Assembly (NCBI RefSeq): GCF_011761185.1
Contig: NZ_JAAOYM010000001.1
Span: forward strand, 1,612,001 to 1,676,000
From: Saccharomonospora amisosensis
GTDB taxonomy: Bacteria > Actinomycetota > Actinomycetes > Mycobacteriales > Pseudonocardiaceae
Reading direction: 5' to 3'
DNA: 64,000 nucleotides
The notes under the pieces were generated by a model, which was given only the letters and a program-made list of their open reading frames with translations, was not told where the DNA came from and did no database searches. This document shows positions 1 to 7,622 of this stretch, piece by piece; position 1 is the first letter of the stretch, and each line of letters begins with the position of its first letter. Both the position numbers and the translations under genes were made by a program.

Positions 1-70
1 GCCGGGCATCCTGCTGGCGATGACGATCGCCGGCCTCGCCATGCTCGGTATCAGCAGGGCACGCCGCTGA
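1..70 (+). CDS. C-terminal end of a membrane-anchored protein (partial)
   Basis: Only the last 22 codons are in the window, ending with TGA at 68-70. The visible tail is one hydrophobic stretch followed by a short basic end (SRARR). This is the shape of a single membrane-spanning C-terminal anchor with a cytoplasmic positive tail. It converges on lexA with a 13-base gap. Nothing identifies the family; a sortase-anchored or other C-terminally tethered surface protein is possible, but any sorting motif would lie outside the window. Confidence 0.45.
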   Translation, partial: PGILLAMTIAGLAMLGISRARR

Positions 71-83
71 ACCTTCGGCTACC

Positions 84-773
84 TCACAGCCGCCGCAACA
101 CTGCCACGACCTTGCCGAGAATCGTGGCCTCGTCGCCGGGAATGGGTTCGTATGCCTCGTTGTGCGGCATCAGCCAGACGTGTCCGTCCTTGCGCTTGAA
201 CGTCTTGACCGTTGCCTCGCTCTCGATCATCGCGGCGACGATGTCGCCGTTGTCGGCGGTCGGCTGCTGCCGAACCACCACCCAGTCGCCGTCGGTGATG
301 GCCGCGTCGATCATCGAGTCACCCGCGACCCGGAGCAGGAAGACGTCGCCCTCGCCGACGATGTCCTTCGGCAGCGGGAAGACGTCCTCGATGGCTTCCT
401 CCGCGAGCACCGGCCCGCCCGCGGCGATGCGGCCGACCAGTGGCACGAAGGCGGGCTTGGGCAGCCGGTCGGCGTCGACGTTCTGCTGGTCGGCGTCTGC
501 GGCGAGCACCCCCACCGCCCTCGGACGGTTGGCGTCGCGGCGTAGGTATCCCTTGCGTTGCAGCGCGCGTAGTTGGTGTGACACCGAGGACGTGGAGGTC
601 AACCCGACCGCCTCACCGATCTCCCTGACGCTCGGCGGGTAGCCGTACCTGTCCACCCAGGTTCTGATGACCTCCAGCACCTTCTGCTGGCGTGGGGTCA
701 ACGTGTCGTCGGGGTCCTCGATGTCGGGCAGGGCATGTACCTTGCCACCTTCCTCCTTCGTCGTGCGTGCCAC
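84..773 (-). CDS. lexA: LexA, SOS transcriptional repressor
   Basis: LexA represses DNA-damage genes and cuts itself when stimulated by RecA-ssDNA filaments. The 229-residue product has an N-terminal winged-helix domain (about 25-87; [11 protein letters not shown], then [13 protein letters not shown]), a linker and an S24 autoprotease domain. The Ala-Gly scissile bond lies at residues 118-119 in RIAAGG, with the catalytic Ser153 in GDSM and Lys190 in TVKTFK. The N-terminal extension before the HTH is typical of actinobacterial LexA. An SOS box at 879-894 lies about 105 bases upstream of the start, so the gene is probably autorepressed. The divergent neighbour is an SOS-type division inhibitor, as in Mycobacterium (Rv2720/Rv2719c). 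Confidence 0.97.
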   Translation of the reverse strand: MARTTKEEGGKVHALPDIEDPDDTLTPRQQKVLEVIRTWVDRYGYPPSVREIGEAVGLTSTSSVSHQLRALQRKGYLRRDANRPRAVGVLAADADQQNVDADRLPKPAFVPLVGRIAAGGPVLAEEAIEDVFPLPKDIVGEGDVFLLRVAGDSMIDAAITDGDWVVVRQQPTADNGDIVAAMIESEATVKTFKRKDGHVWLMPHNEAYEPIPGDEATILGKVVAVLRRL

Positions 774-878
774 CGCGTCGCCTCCCAGTCAAGGGGCGCG
801 GCTCGCAGGCACGGCGCCCCTGTGGTGCCCCTTGTAGTGCTTGTCCACTGTCGACGCTAGCCCGCCGTGCCGGTGATT

Positions 879-894
879 TCAAACGTCTGTTCGA
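879..894. promoter_or_regulatory. SOS box (LexA operator) for lexA
   Basis: TCAAACGTCTGTTCGA matches the actinobacterial SOS palindrome TCGAAC-N4-GTTCGA with one mismatch (third base). It lies in the lexA / LysM divergent region, nearer lexA than the second box. That this box serves lexA is inferred from position. Confidence 0.8.
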
Positions 895-958
895 TCGACA
901 CGCCGACAGGTCTCGATTTTGTCGGCTCCCGGTGGTACACATTCGCACGGACGTTCGA

Positions 959-974
959 TAGAACGCGTGTTCGA
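959..974. promoter_or_regulatory. SOS box (LexA operator) for the LysM division inhibitor
   Basis: TAGAACGCGTGTTCGA matches TCGAAC-N4-GTTCGA with one mismatch (second base). It ends 10 bases before the ATG at 985 and overlaps the beginning of the ribosome-binding site (GAGGAGG, 973-979). Bound LexA would therefore sit on the transcription start or leader of this gene. Confidence 0.85.
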
Positions 975-984
975 GGAGGTTGCC

Positions 985-1449
985 ATGTCAGTTCTGGTCG
1001 GCGGGCGGGCCCGCGAGATCTGGCACGTCCGTTGCGGCACCGCCCCGAGGGCGCGAAGGGTAGAGCCGGTGCGTCCACCCAGCAGGCCGCCACTGGTGAC
1101 GGTACGCGGCCGGGTCAGGGTGCTCGGCCGTTGCGAGGTCCGACCCTCGGCTCCGCCGCGCTGGTTGTGGCTGGTGGCGCTGGCGGTCGCGGTGGCCGCC
1201 GTCGTCGCCGGACTCGGCCTCCTCGCGGGTGCGCTGACCCGGGGTGTCGTGGAGGTTGGAACGGAGAACGCACCACCGCGCACCACCGTGGTGGCCGTGG
1301 CGCCGGGCGACACGCTGACCGGTGTCGCGGCCAGGTACACCTCCGGCGGTGAACTCTCCGCGGTGGTGGAACACATCAAGCGCCTCAACGGGCTGTCCGG
1401 TGCCGAGGTGTCGGCGGGAATGCCGCTGGTGGTGCCGGTTTGGGAATGA
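985..1449 (+). CDS. LysM-domain membrane protein, probable SOS-induced cell-division inhibitor (ChiZ/DivS/YneA type)
   Basis: The product is a 154-residue protein with a basic cytoplasmic N-terminus, one membrane helix (about 60-83) and an extracytoplasmic LysM peptidoglycan-binding domain (about 102-152, beginning VVAVAPGDTL). I chose ATG 985 because GAGGAGG sits 5 bases upstream and an SOS box lies immediately before it. The position between divergent lexA and nrdR, and the domain order, match M. tuberculosis Rv2719c (ChiZ) and C. glutamicum divS. Those proteins delay septation during the SOS response. Function here is inferred from synteny, operator and architecture. No hydrolase domain is visible beyond LysM. 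Confidence 0.85.
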   Translation: MSVLVGGRAREIWHVRCGTAPRARRVEPVRPPSRPPLVTVRGRVRVLGRCEVRPSAPPRWLWLVALAVAVAAVVAGLGLLAGALTRGVVEVGTENAPPRTTVVAVAPGDTLTGVAARYTSGGELSAVVEHIKRLNGLSGAEVSAGMPLVVPVWE

Positions 1450-1566
1450 GTGACGAACTCGCCGGGTCCGCTTGTCCCGCGTCGCCACGGCCCGGATATG
1501 TTCGCCGTCACCTCACCCGCCGCGGGGGTGCGGCTTGCGTACGCCTTCGCAGCCTCTTAAGGTCAA

Positions 1567-1614
1567 CCCCAACATGTAGTAGTTACATGGCTGTAGTTGC
1601 TCCACAAGTTGGGG
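1567..1614 (+). promoter_or_regulatory. Tandem NrdR-box-like sites upstream of nrdR-nrdJ
   Basis: Two related 16-base sites lie at 1567-1582 (core CAACATGTAGT) and 1599-1614 (core CCACAAGTTGG). Their equivalent positions are 32 bases apart, about three helical turns. The first matches the known NrdR core C-W-A-N-A-T-N-T-W-G-T well; the second is weaker. Paired sites at 31-32 bases are typical of NrdR operators. They abut the predicted -10 element, as expected for repression. Confidence 0.5.
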
Positions 1615-1620
1615 TAGAAT
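1615..1620 (+). promoter_or_regulatory. Predicted -10 element of the nrdR-nrdJ promoter
   Basis: TAGAAT fits the actinobacterial housekeeping -10 consensus. It lies directly after the second NrdR-like box, about 125 bases before the nrdR start. No convincing -35 is present. Confidence 0.4.
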
Positions 1621-1628
1621 CGTAGAAG

Positions 1629-1670
1629 TTATCCACAGCTCGTCGGTGGTTCACCCGCCGCGTGTCCACA
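1629..1670 (+). promoter_or_regulatory. Two DnaA-box-like sites in the nrdR leader
   Basis: TTATCCACA at 1629-1637 is a perfect classical DnaA box. GTGTCCACA at 1662-1670 differs by one base from the actinobacterial form TTGTCCACA. Both have the same orientation and sit just after the predicted promoter. DnaA control of ribonucleotide reductase genes is known in E. coli; here it is only suggested by these sites. Confidence 0.4.
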
Positions 1671-1744
1671 AGACGATCACCAGGCACCGTGGCCTCGTGG
1701 TCCGAGCCCGGCCGGGGCGTCAGCGAACAGGGAGGTGGTCGGCG

Positions 1745-2221
1745 GTGCGCTGCCCGTTCTGTCGGCATGCCGATTCCCGGGTTGTCGACTCCCGTGAGGT
1801 CGACGAGGGGCAGGCGATCCGGCGTCGCCGCTCCTGCTCCGCGTGCGGCCGCCGGTTCACCACCTCGGAAACGATGGTGCTCGCCGTGGTCAAGCGGTCA
1901 GGGGTCACCGAACAGTTCAGCCGGGAAAAGGTGGTCAACGGGGTCCGGCGCGCCTGCCAGGGCCGCCCTGTCGACGACGACGCATTGCAGCAGCTCGCGC
2001 AACGTGTCGAGGAGTCGATCAGGGCCGCGGGCGTCGCGGAGATACCCAGTCACGAGGTCGGCCTCGCCATCCTCGGCCCGCTACGCGAGCTCGACGCTGT
2101 GGCCTATCTGCGATTCGCGAGTGTCTATCGCTCCTTCTCGTCGATCGAGGATTTCGAGAAGGAGATAAGGGACCTGCGGGAGGCCATCGCGGCCGCCGAG
2201 GCCCAGCCGGACCAGAGTTGA
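1745..2221 (+). CDS. nrdR: NrdR, transcriptional repressor of ribonucleotide reductase genes
   Basis: NrdR senses ATP/dATP and represses ribonucleotide reductase promoters. The 158-residue product starts with the hallmark RCPFC zinc ribbon (Cys3, Cys6, Cys31, Cys34; CSACGRRF) followed by an ATP-cone (about 49-139). GTG 1745 is chosen because it places the zinc ribbon at the extreme N-terminus, as in all NrdR proteins, and has GGAGG at 1731-1735. It is followed 55 bases later by nrdJ, the same pairing as nrdRJ in Streptomyces. NrdR-box-like sites upstream suggest autorepression. Confidence 0.97.
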   Translation: MRCPFCRHADSRVVDSREVDEGQAIRRRRSCSACGRRFTTSETMVLAVVKRSGVTEQFSREKVVNGVRRACQGRPVDDDALQQLAQRVEESIRAAGVAEIPSHEVGLAILGPLRELDAVAYLRFASVYRSFSSIEDFEKEIRDLREAIAAAEAQPDQS

Positions 2222-2276
2222 GGAAGCGCGGCGGGCGTATGCCGTCGCCGCCACTGCGATCGCGGGAGTGGGAGTC

Positions 2277-5129
2277 ATGACAGAGACCGTGGGGTCCGAC
2301 ACCGGGGCGGCCGGTAAGTCGGTGAAGAAGCGCCAGTCCGGCGCGGGTACGCGTAAAGGTCTGCGCATCAAGCGTGTCTTCACCACGGAGGGGGTGCACC
2401 CCTACGACGAGGTGCGGTGGGAGAAGCGCGACGTCGTCATGACCAACTGGCGCGACGGCACGGTGAACTTCGAGCAACGCGGTGTCGAGTTTCCCGAGTT
2501 CTGGTCCGTCAACGCCACCAACATCGTTGCCAGCAAGTATTTCCGGGGTGCCGTCAACAGCCCGCAGCGCGAGCACAGCCTGCGCCAGCTCATCGACAGG
2601 GTGGTCAAGTCCTACGTCAAGGCGGGCACAGAGCACGGGTACTTCGCGGGCTCCGCCGACGCCGAGATCTTCGAGCACGAACTGACGTGGATGCTGCTGC
2701 ACCAGGTGTTCAGCTTCAACTCACCGGTCTGGTTCAACGTCGGAACCTCGTCCAAGCAACAGGTGTCGGCGTGCTTCATCCTCGCCGTCGACGACACAAT
2801 GGAGTCGATCCTCAACTGGTACAAGGAAGAGGGCCTGATCTTCAAGGGAGGTTCGGGCGCCGGACTGAACCTGTCGCGCATCCGCTCCTCCCGGGAGCTG
2901 CTGTCGTCCGGCGGTACGGCTTCGGGGCCGGTGTCGTTCATGCGTGGTGCGGACGCCTCGGCGGGCACGATCAAGTCGGGTGGCGCCACGCGTAGGGCCG
3001 CCAAGATGGTCGTGCTCGACGTCGACCACCCCGACGTCGAGGAGTTCATCGAGACCAAGGCCAAGGAAGAACACAAGATCCGGGTGCTGCGCGACGCGGG
3101 GTTCGACATGGACCTCGGCGGGGCTGACATCGCCTCGGTGCAGTACCAGAACGCCAACAACTCCGTCCGGGTGTCCGACGAGTTCATGCAGGCCGTGGAG
3201 ACGGGCGGACAGTTCGGCCTGCGCGCGCGGATGACCGGTGAGGTGATCGACCATGTCGACGCCAAGGCGCTGTTCCGCAAGATGGCCAAGGCCGCCTGGG
3301 AATGTGCCGACCCCGGACTGCAGTACGACGACACCATCAACGACTGGCACACCTGCCCGGAATCCGGCCGGATCACCGCATCCAACCCGTGCTCGGAGTA
3401 CATGCACCTTGACAACTCCAGCTGCAACCTCGCCTCGCTCAACCTGCTGAAGTTCCTCGCCGACGACGGCAGCTTCGACGCGCCGAAATTCGCCAAGGCG
3501 GTGGAGCTGGTGATCACCGCCATGGACATCTCCATCTGCTTCGCGGACTTCCCGACCGAGGCGATCGCGGAGACCACCCGCAAGTTCCGCCAACTCGGCA
3601 TCGGCTACGCCAACCTCGGCGCCCTGCTGATGGCCACCGGACACGCCTACGACTCCGAGGGTGGGCGGGCACTTGCCGCCGCGATCACCTCGTTGATGAC
3701 GGCCGTGTCGTACCGGCGCTCCGCCGAACTGGCGGGCGTCGTGGGCGCCTACGAGGGCTACGCCCGAAACGCCGAGGCGCATCAGCGGGTGATGCGCAAG
3801 CACGCCGCGGCGAACGAACTCATTCGCACCTACCACACCAACGACGTGAATGTGCGCGCGCTGGCGACCCAGGAGTGGCAGCGCGGGATCGAGGTCGGCA
3901 CGGCCAACGGCTGGCGCAACGCGCAGGCCAGCGTGCTGGCCCCGACCGGAACCATCGGGTTCATGATGGACTGCGACACCACCGGTATCGAGCCGGACTT
4001 CTCACTGGTGAAGTTCAAGAAGCTCGTCGGTGGCGGTTCGATGCAGATCGTCAACCAGGCGGTGCCGCGCGCCCTGCGCTCGCTGGGATATCAGGAGGAG
4101 CAGGTCGAGGCCGTCGTCGACTACATCGCCGAGCACGGGCACGTCATCGACGCGCCGGGACTGCGTCCGGAGCACTACGACGTGTTCGACTGCGCGGTCG
4201 GTGAGCGGTCCATCGCGGCGATGGGTCACGTTCGGATGATGGCGGCTGTGCAGCCGTTCCTGTCCGGCGCGATCTCCAAGACGGTGAACATGCCGGAGTC
4301 GGCCACCGTCGAGGACGTCGAGGAGATCTACTTCCAGGGCTGGAAACTCGGGCTGAAGGCGCTTGCCATCTACCGGGACAACTGCAAGGTCGGCCAGCCG
4401 CTGTCCACGGGTAAGCAGGAACAGTCCGACAGCGAGCCCGAGCGGGTGGTTGAGTACCGGCCGGTCCGCAAGCGGTTGCCGAAGAAGCGGCCGAGCCAGA
4501 CGGTGTCGTTCACCGTCGGGGGCGCCGAGGGATACCTGACCGCCGGTTCGTACCCCGACGACGGTTTGGGGGAGATCTTCGTCAAGCTCGGCAAACAGGG
4601 TTCCACCCTGGCCGGCGTGATGGACGCGTTCTCGATGTCGATCTCGGTCGGCCTGCAGTACGGCATTCCGCTGGAGTTCTACGTCTCCAAGTTCGCGAAC
4701 CTGCGATTCGAGCCCGCGGGCATGACCGACGACCCGGACGTGCGGATGGCCACCAGCGTGCTGGACTACCTGTTCCGCAGGCTCGCGCTGGACTACCTGC
4801 CCTACGAGAAGCGTGCGCAACTAGGGATCTTCACGGCGGACGAGCGTTCGGCGCAGGTGGAGGCCGACTACGCGGGCTCGGCGGAGAACGTGGACCTGGA
4901 GGCATTGCGTAGCAGTGTGGACGCGAGCGGTTCCCGGCCGGTGGACGAACCCACCGCCACCGTGCGAGAGGAGAACAGCCGAGAGGCGCACACCACCACC
5001 GAGTTGGTCGAGCTGCAGCTCGGCAAGGCAGCGGACGCGCCGTTGTGCATGACGTGCGGGACGAAGATGCGGCCTGCCGGTTCCTGTTACGCCTGCGAGG
5101 GCTGCGGCGCGACTTCCGGCTGCAGCTGA
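2277..5129 (+). CDS. nrdJ: Class II (adenosylcobalamin-dependent) ribonucleoside-diphosphate reductase
   Basis: This enzyme reduces ribonucleotides to deoxyribonucleotides using a B12-derived thiyl radical, with no oxygen requirement. The 950-residue product shows the reductase barrel with GGSGAGLNLSRIRS, the NPCSE active-site motif near SSCNLASLNL, and APTGTIGF. A TSCPD-type domain follows, and the C-terminal tail has paired cysteines (CMTCG, CYACEGCG) that recharge the active site or bind zinc. ATG 2277 is preferred over the in-frame GTG 2268, which would leave no room for a ribosome-binding site. A strong terminator follows. No B12 riboswitch was seen upstream. Confidence 0.96.
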   Translation: MTETVGSDTGAAGKSVKKRQSGAGTRKGLRIKRVFTTEGVHPYDEVRWEKRDVVMTNWRDGTVNFEQRGVEFPEFWSVNATNIVASKYFRGAVNSPQREHSLRQLIDRVVKSYVKAGTEHGYFAGSADAEIFEHELTWMLLHQVFSFNSPVWFNVGTSSKQQVSACFILAVDDTMESILNWYKEEGLIFKGGSGAGLNLSRIRSSRELLSSGGTASGPVSFMRGADASAGTIKSGGATRRAAKMVVLDVDHPDVEEFIETKAKEEHKIRVLRDAGFDMDLGGADIASVQYQNANNSVRVSDEFMQAVETGGQFGLRARMTGEVIDHVDAKALFRKMAKAAWECADPGLQYDDTINDWHTCPESGRITASNPCSEYMHLDNSSCNLASLNLLKFLADDGSFDAPKFAKAVELVITAMDISICFADFPTEAIAETTRKFRQLGIGYANLGALLMATGHAYDSEGGRALAAAITSLMTAVSYRRSAELAGVVGAYEGYARNAEAHQRVMRKHAAANELIRTYHTNDVNVRALATQEWQRGIEVGTANGWRNAQASVLAPTGTIGFMMDCDTTGIEPDFSLVKFKKLVGGGSMQIVNQAVPRALRSLGYQEEQVEAVVDYIAEHGHVIDAPGLRPEHYDVFDCAVGERSIAAMGHVRMMAAVQPFLSGAISKTVNMPESATVEDVEEIYFQGWKLGLKALAIYRDNCKVGQPLSTGKQEQSDSEPERVVEYRPVRKRLPKKRPSQTVSFTVGGAEGYLTAGSYPDDGLGEIFVKLGKQGSTLAGVMDAFSMSISVGLQYGIPLEFYVSKFANLRFEPAGMTDDPDVRMATSVLDYLFRRLALDYLPYEKRAQLGIFTADERSAQVEADYAGSAENVDLEALRSSVDASGSRPVDEPTATVREENSREAHTTTELVELQLGKAADAPLCMTCGTKMRPAGSCYACEGCGATSGCS

Positions 5130-5163
5130 CGGCTGGCGTCGGCTGAGAGCGAACCAGCCGTTC

Positions 5164-5198
5164 AGGCGGGGTGCCGGTGCGGAATCGGCACCCCGCCT
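5164..5198. terminator. Bidirectional hairpin terminator between nrdJ and the CPBP protease gene
   Basis: A perfect 13-bp stem (AGGCGGGGTGCCG at 5164-5176 with its complement at 5186-5198) closes a 9-base loop. It lies between two convergent genes. There is no U-run, as is common in actinobacteria. Confidence 0.8.
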
Positions 5199-5239
5199 GT
5201 CGTGTTCGTGGGCGTGCCCGACTCCCCGGTGTGGCCAAG

Positions 5240-6184
5240 TCACCGGGCGCGGATCGTGTCAGTACCAGCGGGCTCGGGTCCGCGGTCTCGCCAGCCGAGT
5301 CGGTGACCCCGTACCCGGGCCAGCACGACGAAGGCGAGCGCGGTCAGCAGCAGGTACGCGGGCACAAGCAACACCGCGTCCGGCGTGTTCAGCTGTGCCG
5401 ACCAGCCTGCATTACGGGCATCTCCGAGCAGCGTCATCCGATTGACCGTGAGAAACGTCAGGTGTAATGCGACGCAGGTCCACAGCGACCCGGTGGCGAT
5501 CCTCGCGACGAGCAGGGTGAACCCGAACACCGCGAGCAAGATCGCGTAGGAAACCGGGTCCTCGCCGGGCGGAGCGAACGTCAGCGGCCGTACGGGCCCG
5601 CCGAGCAGGGAGTTGACCAGTGCCTGCACCGCACTCGCCGCGGCAGGGGTGAGCAGGAACAGGCCGGTGGTGGCCAGTGAGGCCGTCCACTTGCGCAACC
5701 GGGCATTGAGCGTTCGGTAACCGTAGCCACGGAAGGCGAGTTCCTCCGGCACGGCCTCCAGCAGCAATGCGACGAGCGTGTTGGCGAGCAGGAACGTCAC
5801 CAGCGTCGGCCACTCGACGGCTCCCCAGTGCAACCAGCCGAGGCCGGTTCCCACGGCGAACGTCGTGGCGGCCGCGGCAACGGTGATCAGCACTCCGGAC
5901 GCGAACGCGCGCACGGCATGCCGGGTGCCAAGACCCAGCCCGGCCAGTGAGCGCCGATCGACGCGGGTGCGCAGTAGCACGACCAGCGGCACAGTGATCA
6001 CGAAGCAGGTGAGTGCGACCGACAGTCGCAGCGCGAAGCCGTCGATCCCGAGCCTGGTGTGCACGACATCCCCGACAGCGCCCGCCGTTCCCAGCCCGAC
6101 CGCCATCGCTACCGCCGCGAATGTCGCGCGGGTGAACACGCTGACCCGGCTCGCGGTGGTAAGCCCGACATCGGTTGTCGGCAT
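5240..6184 (-). CDS. CPBP-family (CAAX-like) intramembrane metalloprotease
   Basis: The product is a 314-residue polytopic membrane protein. The defining glutamate pair and arginine appear in EELAFRGYGYR (Glu147, Glu148, Arg152), and a second-motif histidine lies in a later helix (ALHLTFLTVNRM). These are the metal-binding residues of the CPBP/Abi family, which includes Rce1-like proteases and bacteriocin-immunity proteins. The gene diverges from a TetR-family regulator across 86 bases that contain an inverted repeat, so that regulator may control it. The substrate is unknown. Confidence 0.85.
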   Translation of the reverse strand: MPTTDVGLTTASRVSVFTRATFAAVAMAVGLGTAGAVGDVVHTRLGIDGFALRLSVALTCFVITVPLVVLLRTRVDRRSLAGLGLGTRHAVRAFASGVLITVAAAATTFAVGTGLGWLHWGAVEWPTLVTFLLANTLVALLLEAVPEELAFRGYGYRTLNARLRKWTASLATTGLFLLTPAAASAVQALVNSLLGGPVRPLTFAPPGEDPVSYAILLAVFGFTLLVARIATGSLWTCVALHLTFLTVNRMTLLGDARNAGWSAQLNTPDAVLLVPAYLLLTALAFVVLARVRGHRLGWRDRGPEPAGTDTIRAR

Positions 6185-6200
6185 CCGAATTCGCCCCCAA

Positions 6201-6230
6201 ATCGTTTTCGGTCAATCGTATGAAAAAGAT
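6201..6230. promoter_or_regulatory. Candidate TetR-family operator
   Basis: ATCGTTTTC (6201-6209) and GAAAAAGAT (6222-6230) form an inverted repeat with 8 of 9 positions matching and a 12-base spacer. It sits in the divergent region between the CPBP protease and the TetR gene, 40 bases before the GTG. It is notably A+T-rich for this genome. Confidence 0.4.
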
Positions 6231-6270
6231 GGTGGGAGCATAGACCCAACTGCCGCCCCAGGGAGAGCCG

Positions 6271-6873
6271 GTGCCCAAAGTCGTCGATCACGAGCAACGT
6301 CGCCGCGAACTCGCCCGCGCCGTGTGGCAGGTGATTCGGGAGCGCGGTGTCGAGGCGGCGTCGGTGCGGGCTGTCGCCGCCAGGGCAGGCTGGTCGCACG
6401 GGTCGGTGCAGTACTACTTCTCGACCCAGGCCGAACTGCTCAACTTCGCCATGCGCGTAATCACCGACGAGGCCGAGCAGCGCGTCGATCGAATGCGGTT
6501 GCCCGCCGACCCGATTCAGGCCGCGCTGGCTGTACTGGAACGGCTGCTCCCTCTCGACCCGGATGCCCGTACGGCGAACGAGCTGTGGGTGGCCTTCCTT
6601 TCCCGGGTTCTGGTCGATCCGGCCGCCCGCGAACTCAACACCGAAGGCAACGAACGGCTCGCCAGGCTGTTGTGGGACCAGCTGTGGCAACTCGACAACG
6701 CCGGGCTGCTGCCAGCAGGCTTCGACCTCGAGTTGGAGGCCGACAGGCTGCACGCGCTGTTCGACGGGATCGCGTTGCAGGCGGTCACCGACCCTGCTCG
6801 GATGACACCGGCGCTGGCCAGGAAGGTGATCGGGTATCACCTCGACACGTTGCTACGGCGCGGGGGAACATGA
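6271..6873 (+). CDS. TetR/AcrR-family transcriptional regulator
   Basis: The product is 200 residues long. The N-terminal HTH (about 10-56; VRAVAARAGWSHGSVQYYF) is typical of TetR repressors, with a C-terminal ligand-binding helical domain resembling the BetI/TetR_C_6 type. GTG 6271 has GGGAGAG just upstream. The stop overlaps the start of the next gene (ATGA at 6870-6873), so the regulator and the NAD-binding protein are translationally coupled. The likely targets are its own operon and the divergent CPBP gene; the ligand is unknown. Confidence 0.9.
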   Translation: MPKVVDHEQRRRELARAVWQVIRERGVEAASVRAVAARAGWSHGSVQYYFSTQAELLNFAMRVITDEAEQRVDRMRLPADPIQAALAVLERLLPLDPDARTANELWVAFLSRVLVDPAARELNTEGNERLARLLWDQLWQLDNAGLLPAGFDLELEADRLHALFDGIALQAVTDPARMTPALARKVIGYHLDTLLRRGGT

Positions 6874-7622
6874 TGAGTTCGATCCTGGTCACCGGCGGCA
6901 CCGGAACGCTCGGCAGGCACGTGGCGCGACAGTTGCTCGACCGTGGCCACGAGGTCACGGTGGCGAGCAGAAGCCAGTCGGGCACCACCGGTCCGGCGCG
7001 GACGGTCCGCGTCGACTACGCCGGCGGGGCCGGTCTCGACGAGGCCATGGCGGGCAGCGACGCGGTCGTGCACTGTGCCAGCGACCTGCGTTGCGAGCAG
7101 CGGCTGGCCGGTTCCGTGGTCTCGGCCGCGCGCCGCGGTGGCTGTGGTCACGTCGTGTACATCTCGATCGTCGGGGTGGACGCGCTGCCCATCGGCTACT
7201 ACCGCGGCAAGCTCGCCGCGGAGCGACTGCTGGCCGCCTCCGGTGTCGGCTGGACGGTGCTGCGCTCGACGCAGTTCCATGATCTGGTGGTGCGTCTGCT
7301 GTCGGCGCTGGGCCGTTCGCCGCTGCTCCCGGTGCCGGCCGGGGTGTCGGTGCAACCCGTTCACGCTCCTGAAGTGGCCTCCCGGCTGGCCGAACTCGCC
7401 TGCGGGGAGCCGGCCGGCCGCGTACGCGACATGGGCGGGCCCGAGATACGCTCGTTCGCCGACCTGGCCCGCGCCTACCTGCGGGCCACCGGACACCGCC
7501 GGGCGCTACTGCCGTTCCGGCTGCCGGGCGCGGCGTTTCGCGGCTACCGCGACGGGCTGCATCTCGCGCCTGCCGACGCTGTCGGCACGGTGACCTTCGA
7601 GCGGTTCCTCAGCGCGCGCTGA
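6870..7622 (+). CDS. NAD(P)-binding atypical SDR / NmrA-like oxidoreductase
   Basis: The product is a 250-residue Rossmann protein whose nucleotide-binding motif GGTGTLG lies at the N-terminus (ILVTGGTGTLGRHVARQLL). The body resembles NmrA/complex I NDUFA9-like atypical short-chain dehydrogenases. ATG 6870 overlaps the stop of the TetR gene; ATG 6873 is an alternative. The TetR pairing suggests a detoxification or redox role under ligand control. The 3' end overlaps the convergent prolyl oligopeptidase gene by 14 bases. The substrate is unknown. Confidence 0.85.
   Translation: MMSSILVTGGTGTLGRHVARQLLDRGHEVTVASRSQSGTTGPARTVRVDYAGGAGLDEAMAGSDAVVHCASDLRCEQRLAGSVVSAARRGGCGHVVYISIVGVDALPIGYYRGKLAAERLLAASGVGWTVLRSTQFHDLVVRLLSALGRSPLLPVPAGVSVQPVHAPEVASRLAELACGEPAGRVRDMGGPEIRSFADLARAYLRATGHRRALLPFRLPGAAFRGYRDGLHLAPADAVGTVTFERFLSAR

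Noticed and set aside
1450-2276. Possible B12 riboswitch upstream of nrdJ
   Set aside because: No B12-box or conserved core was found before nrdR or nrdJ; class II genes in actinobacteria are usually controlled by NrdR instead.
2612-4820. Long antisense ORFs across nrdJ, ileS and other genes
   Set aside because: These are products of strong third-position G/C bias. They lack start signals and family motifs.
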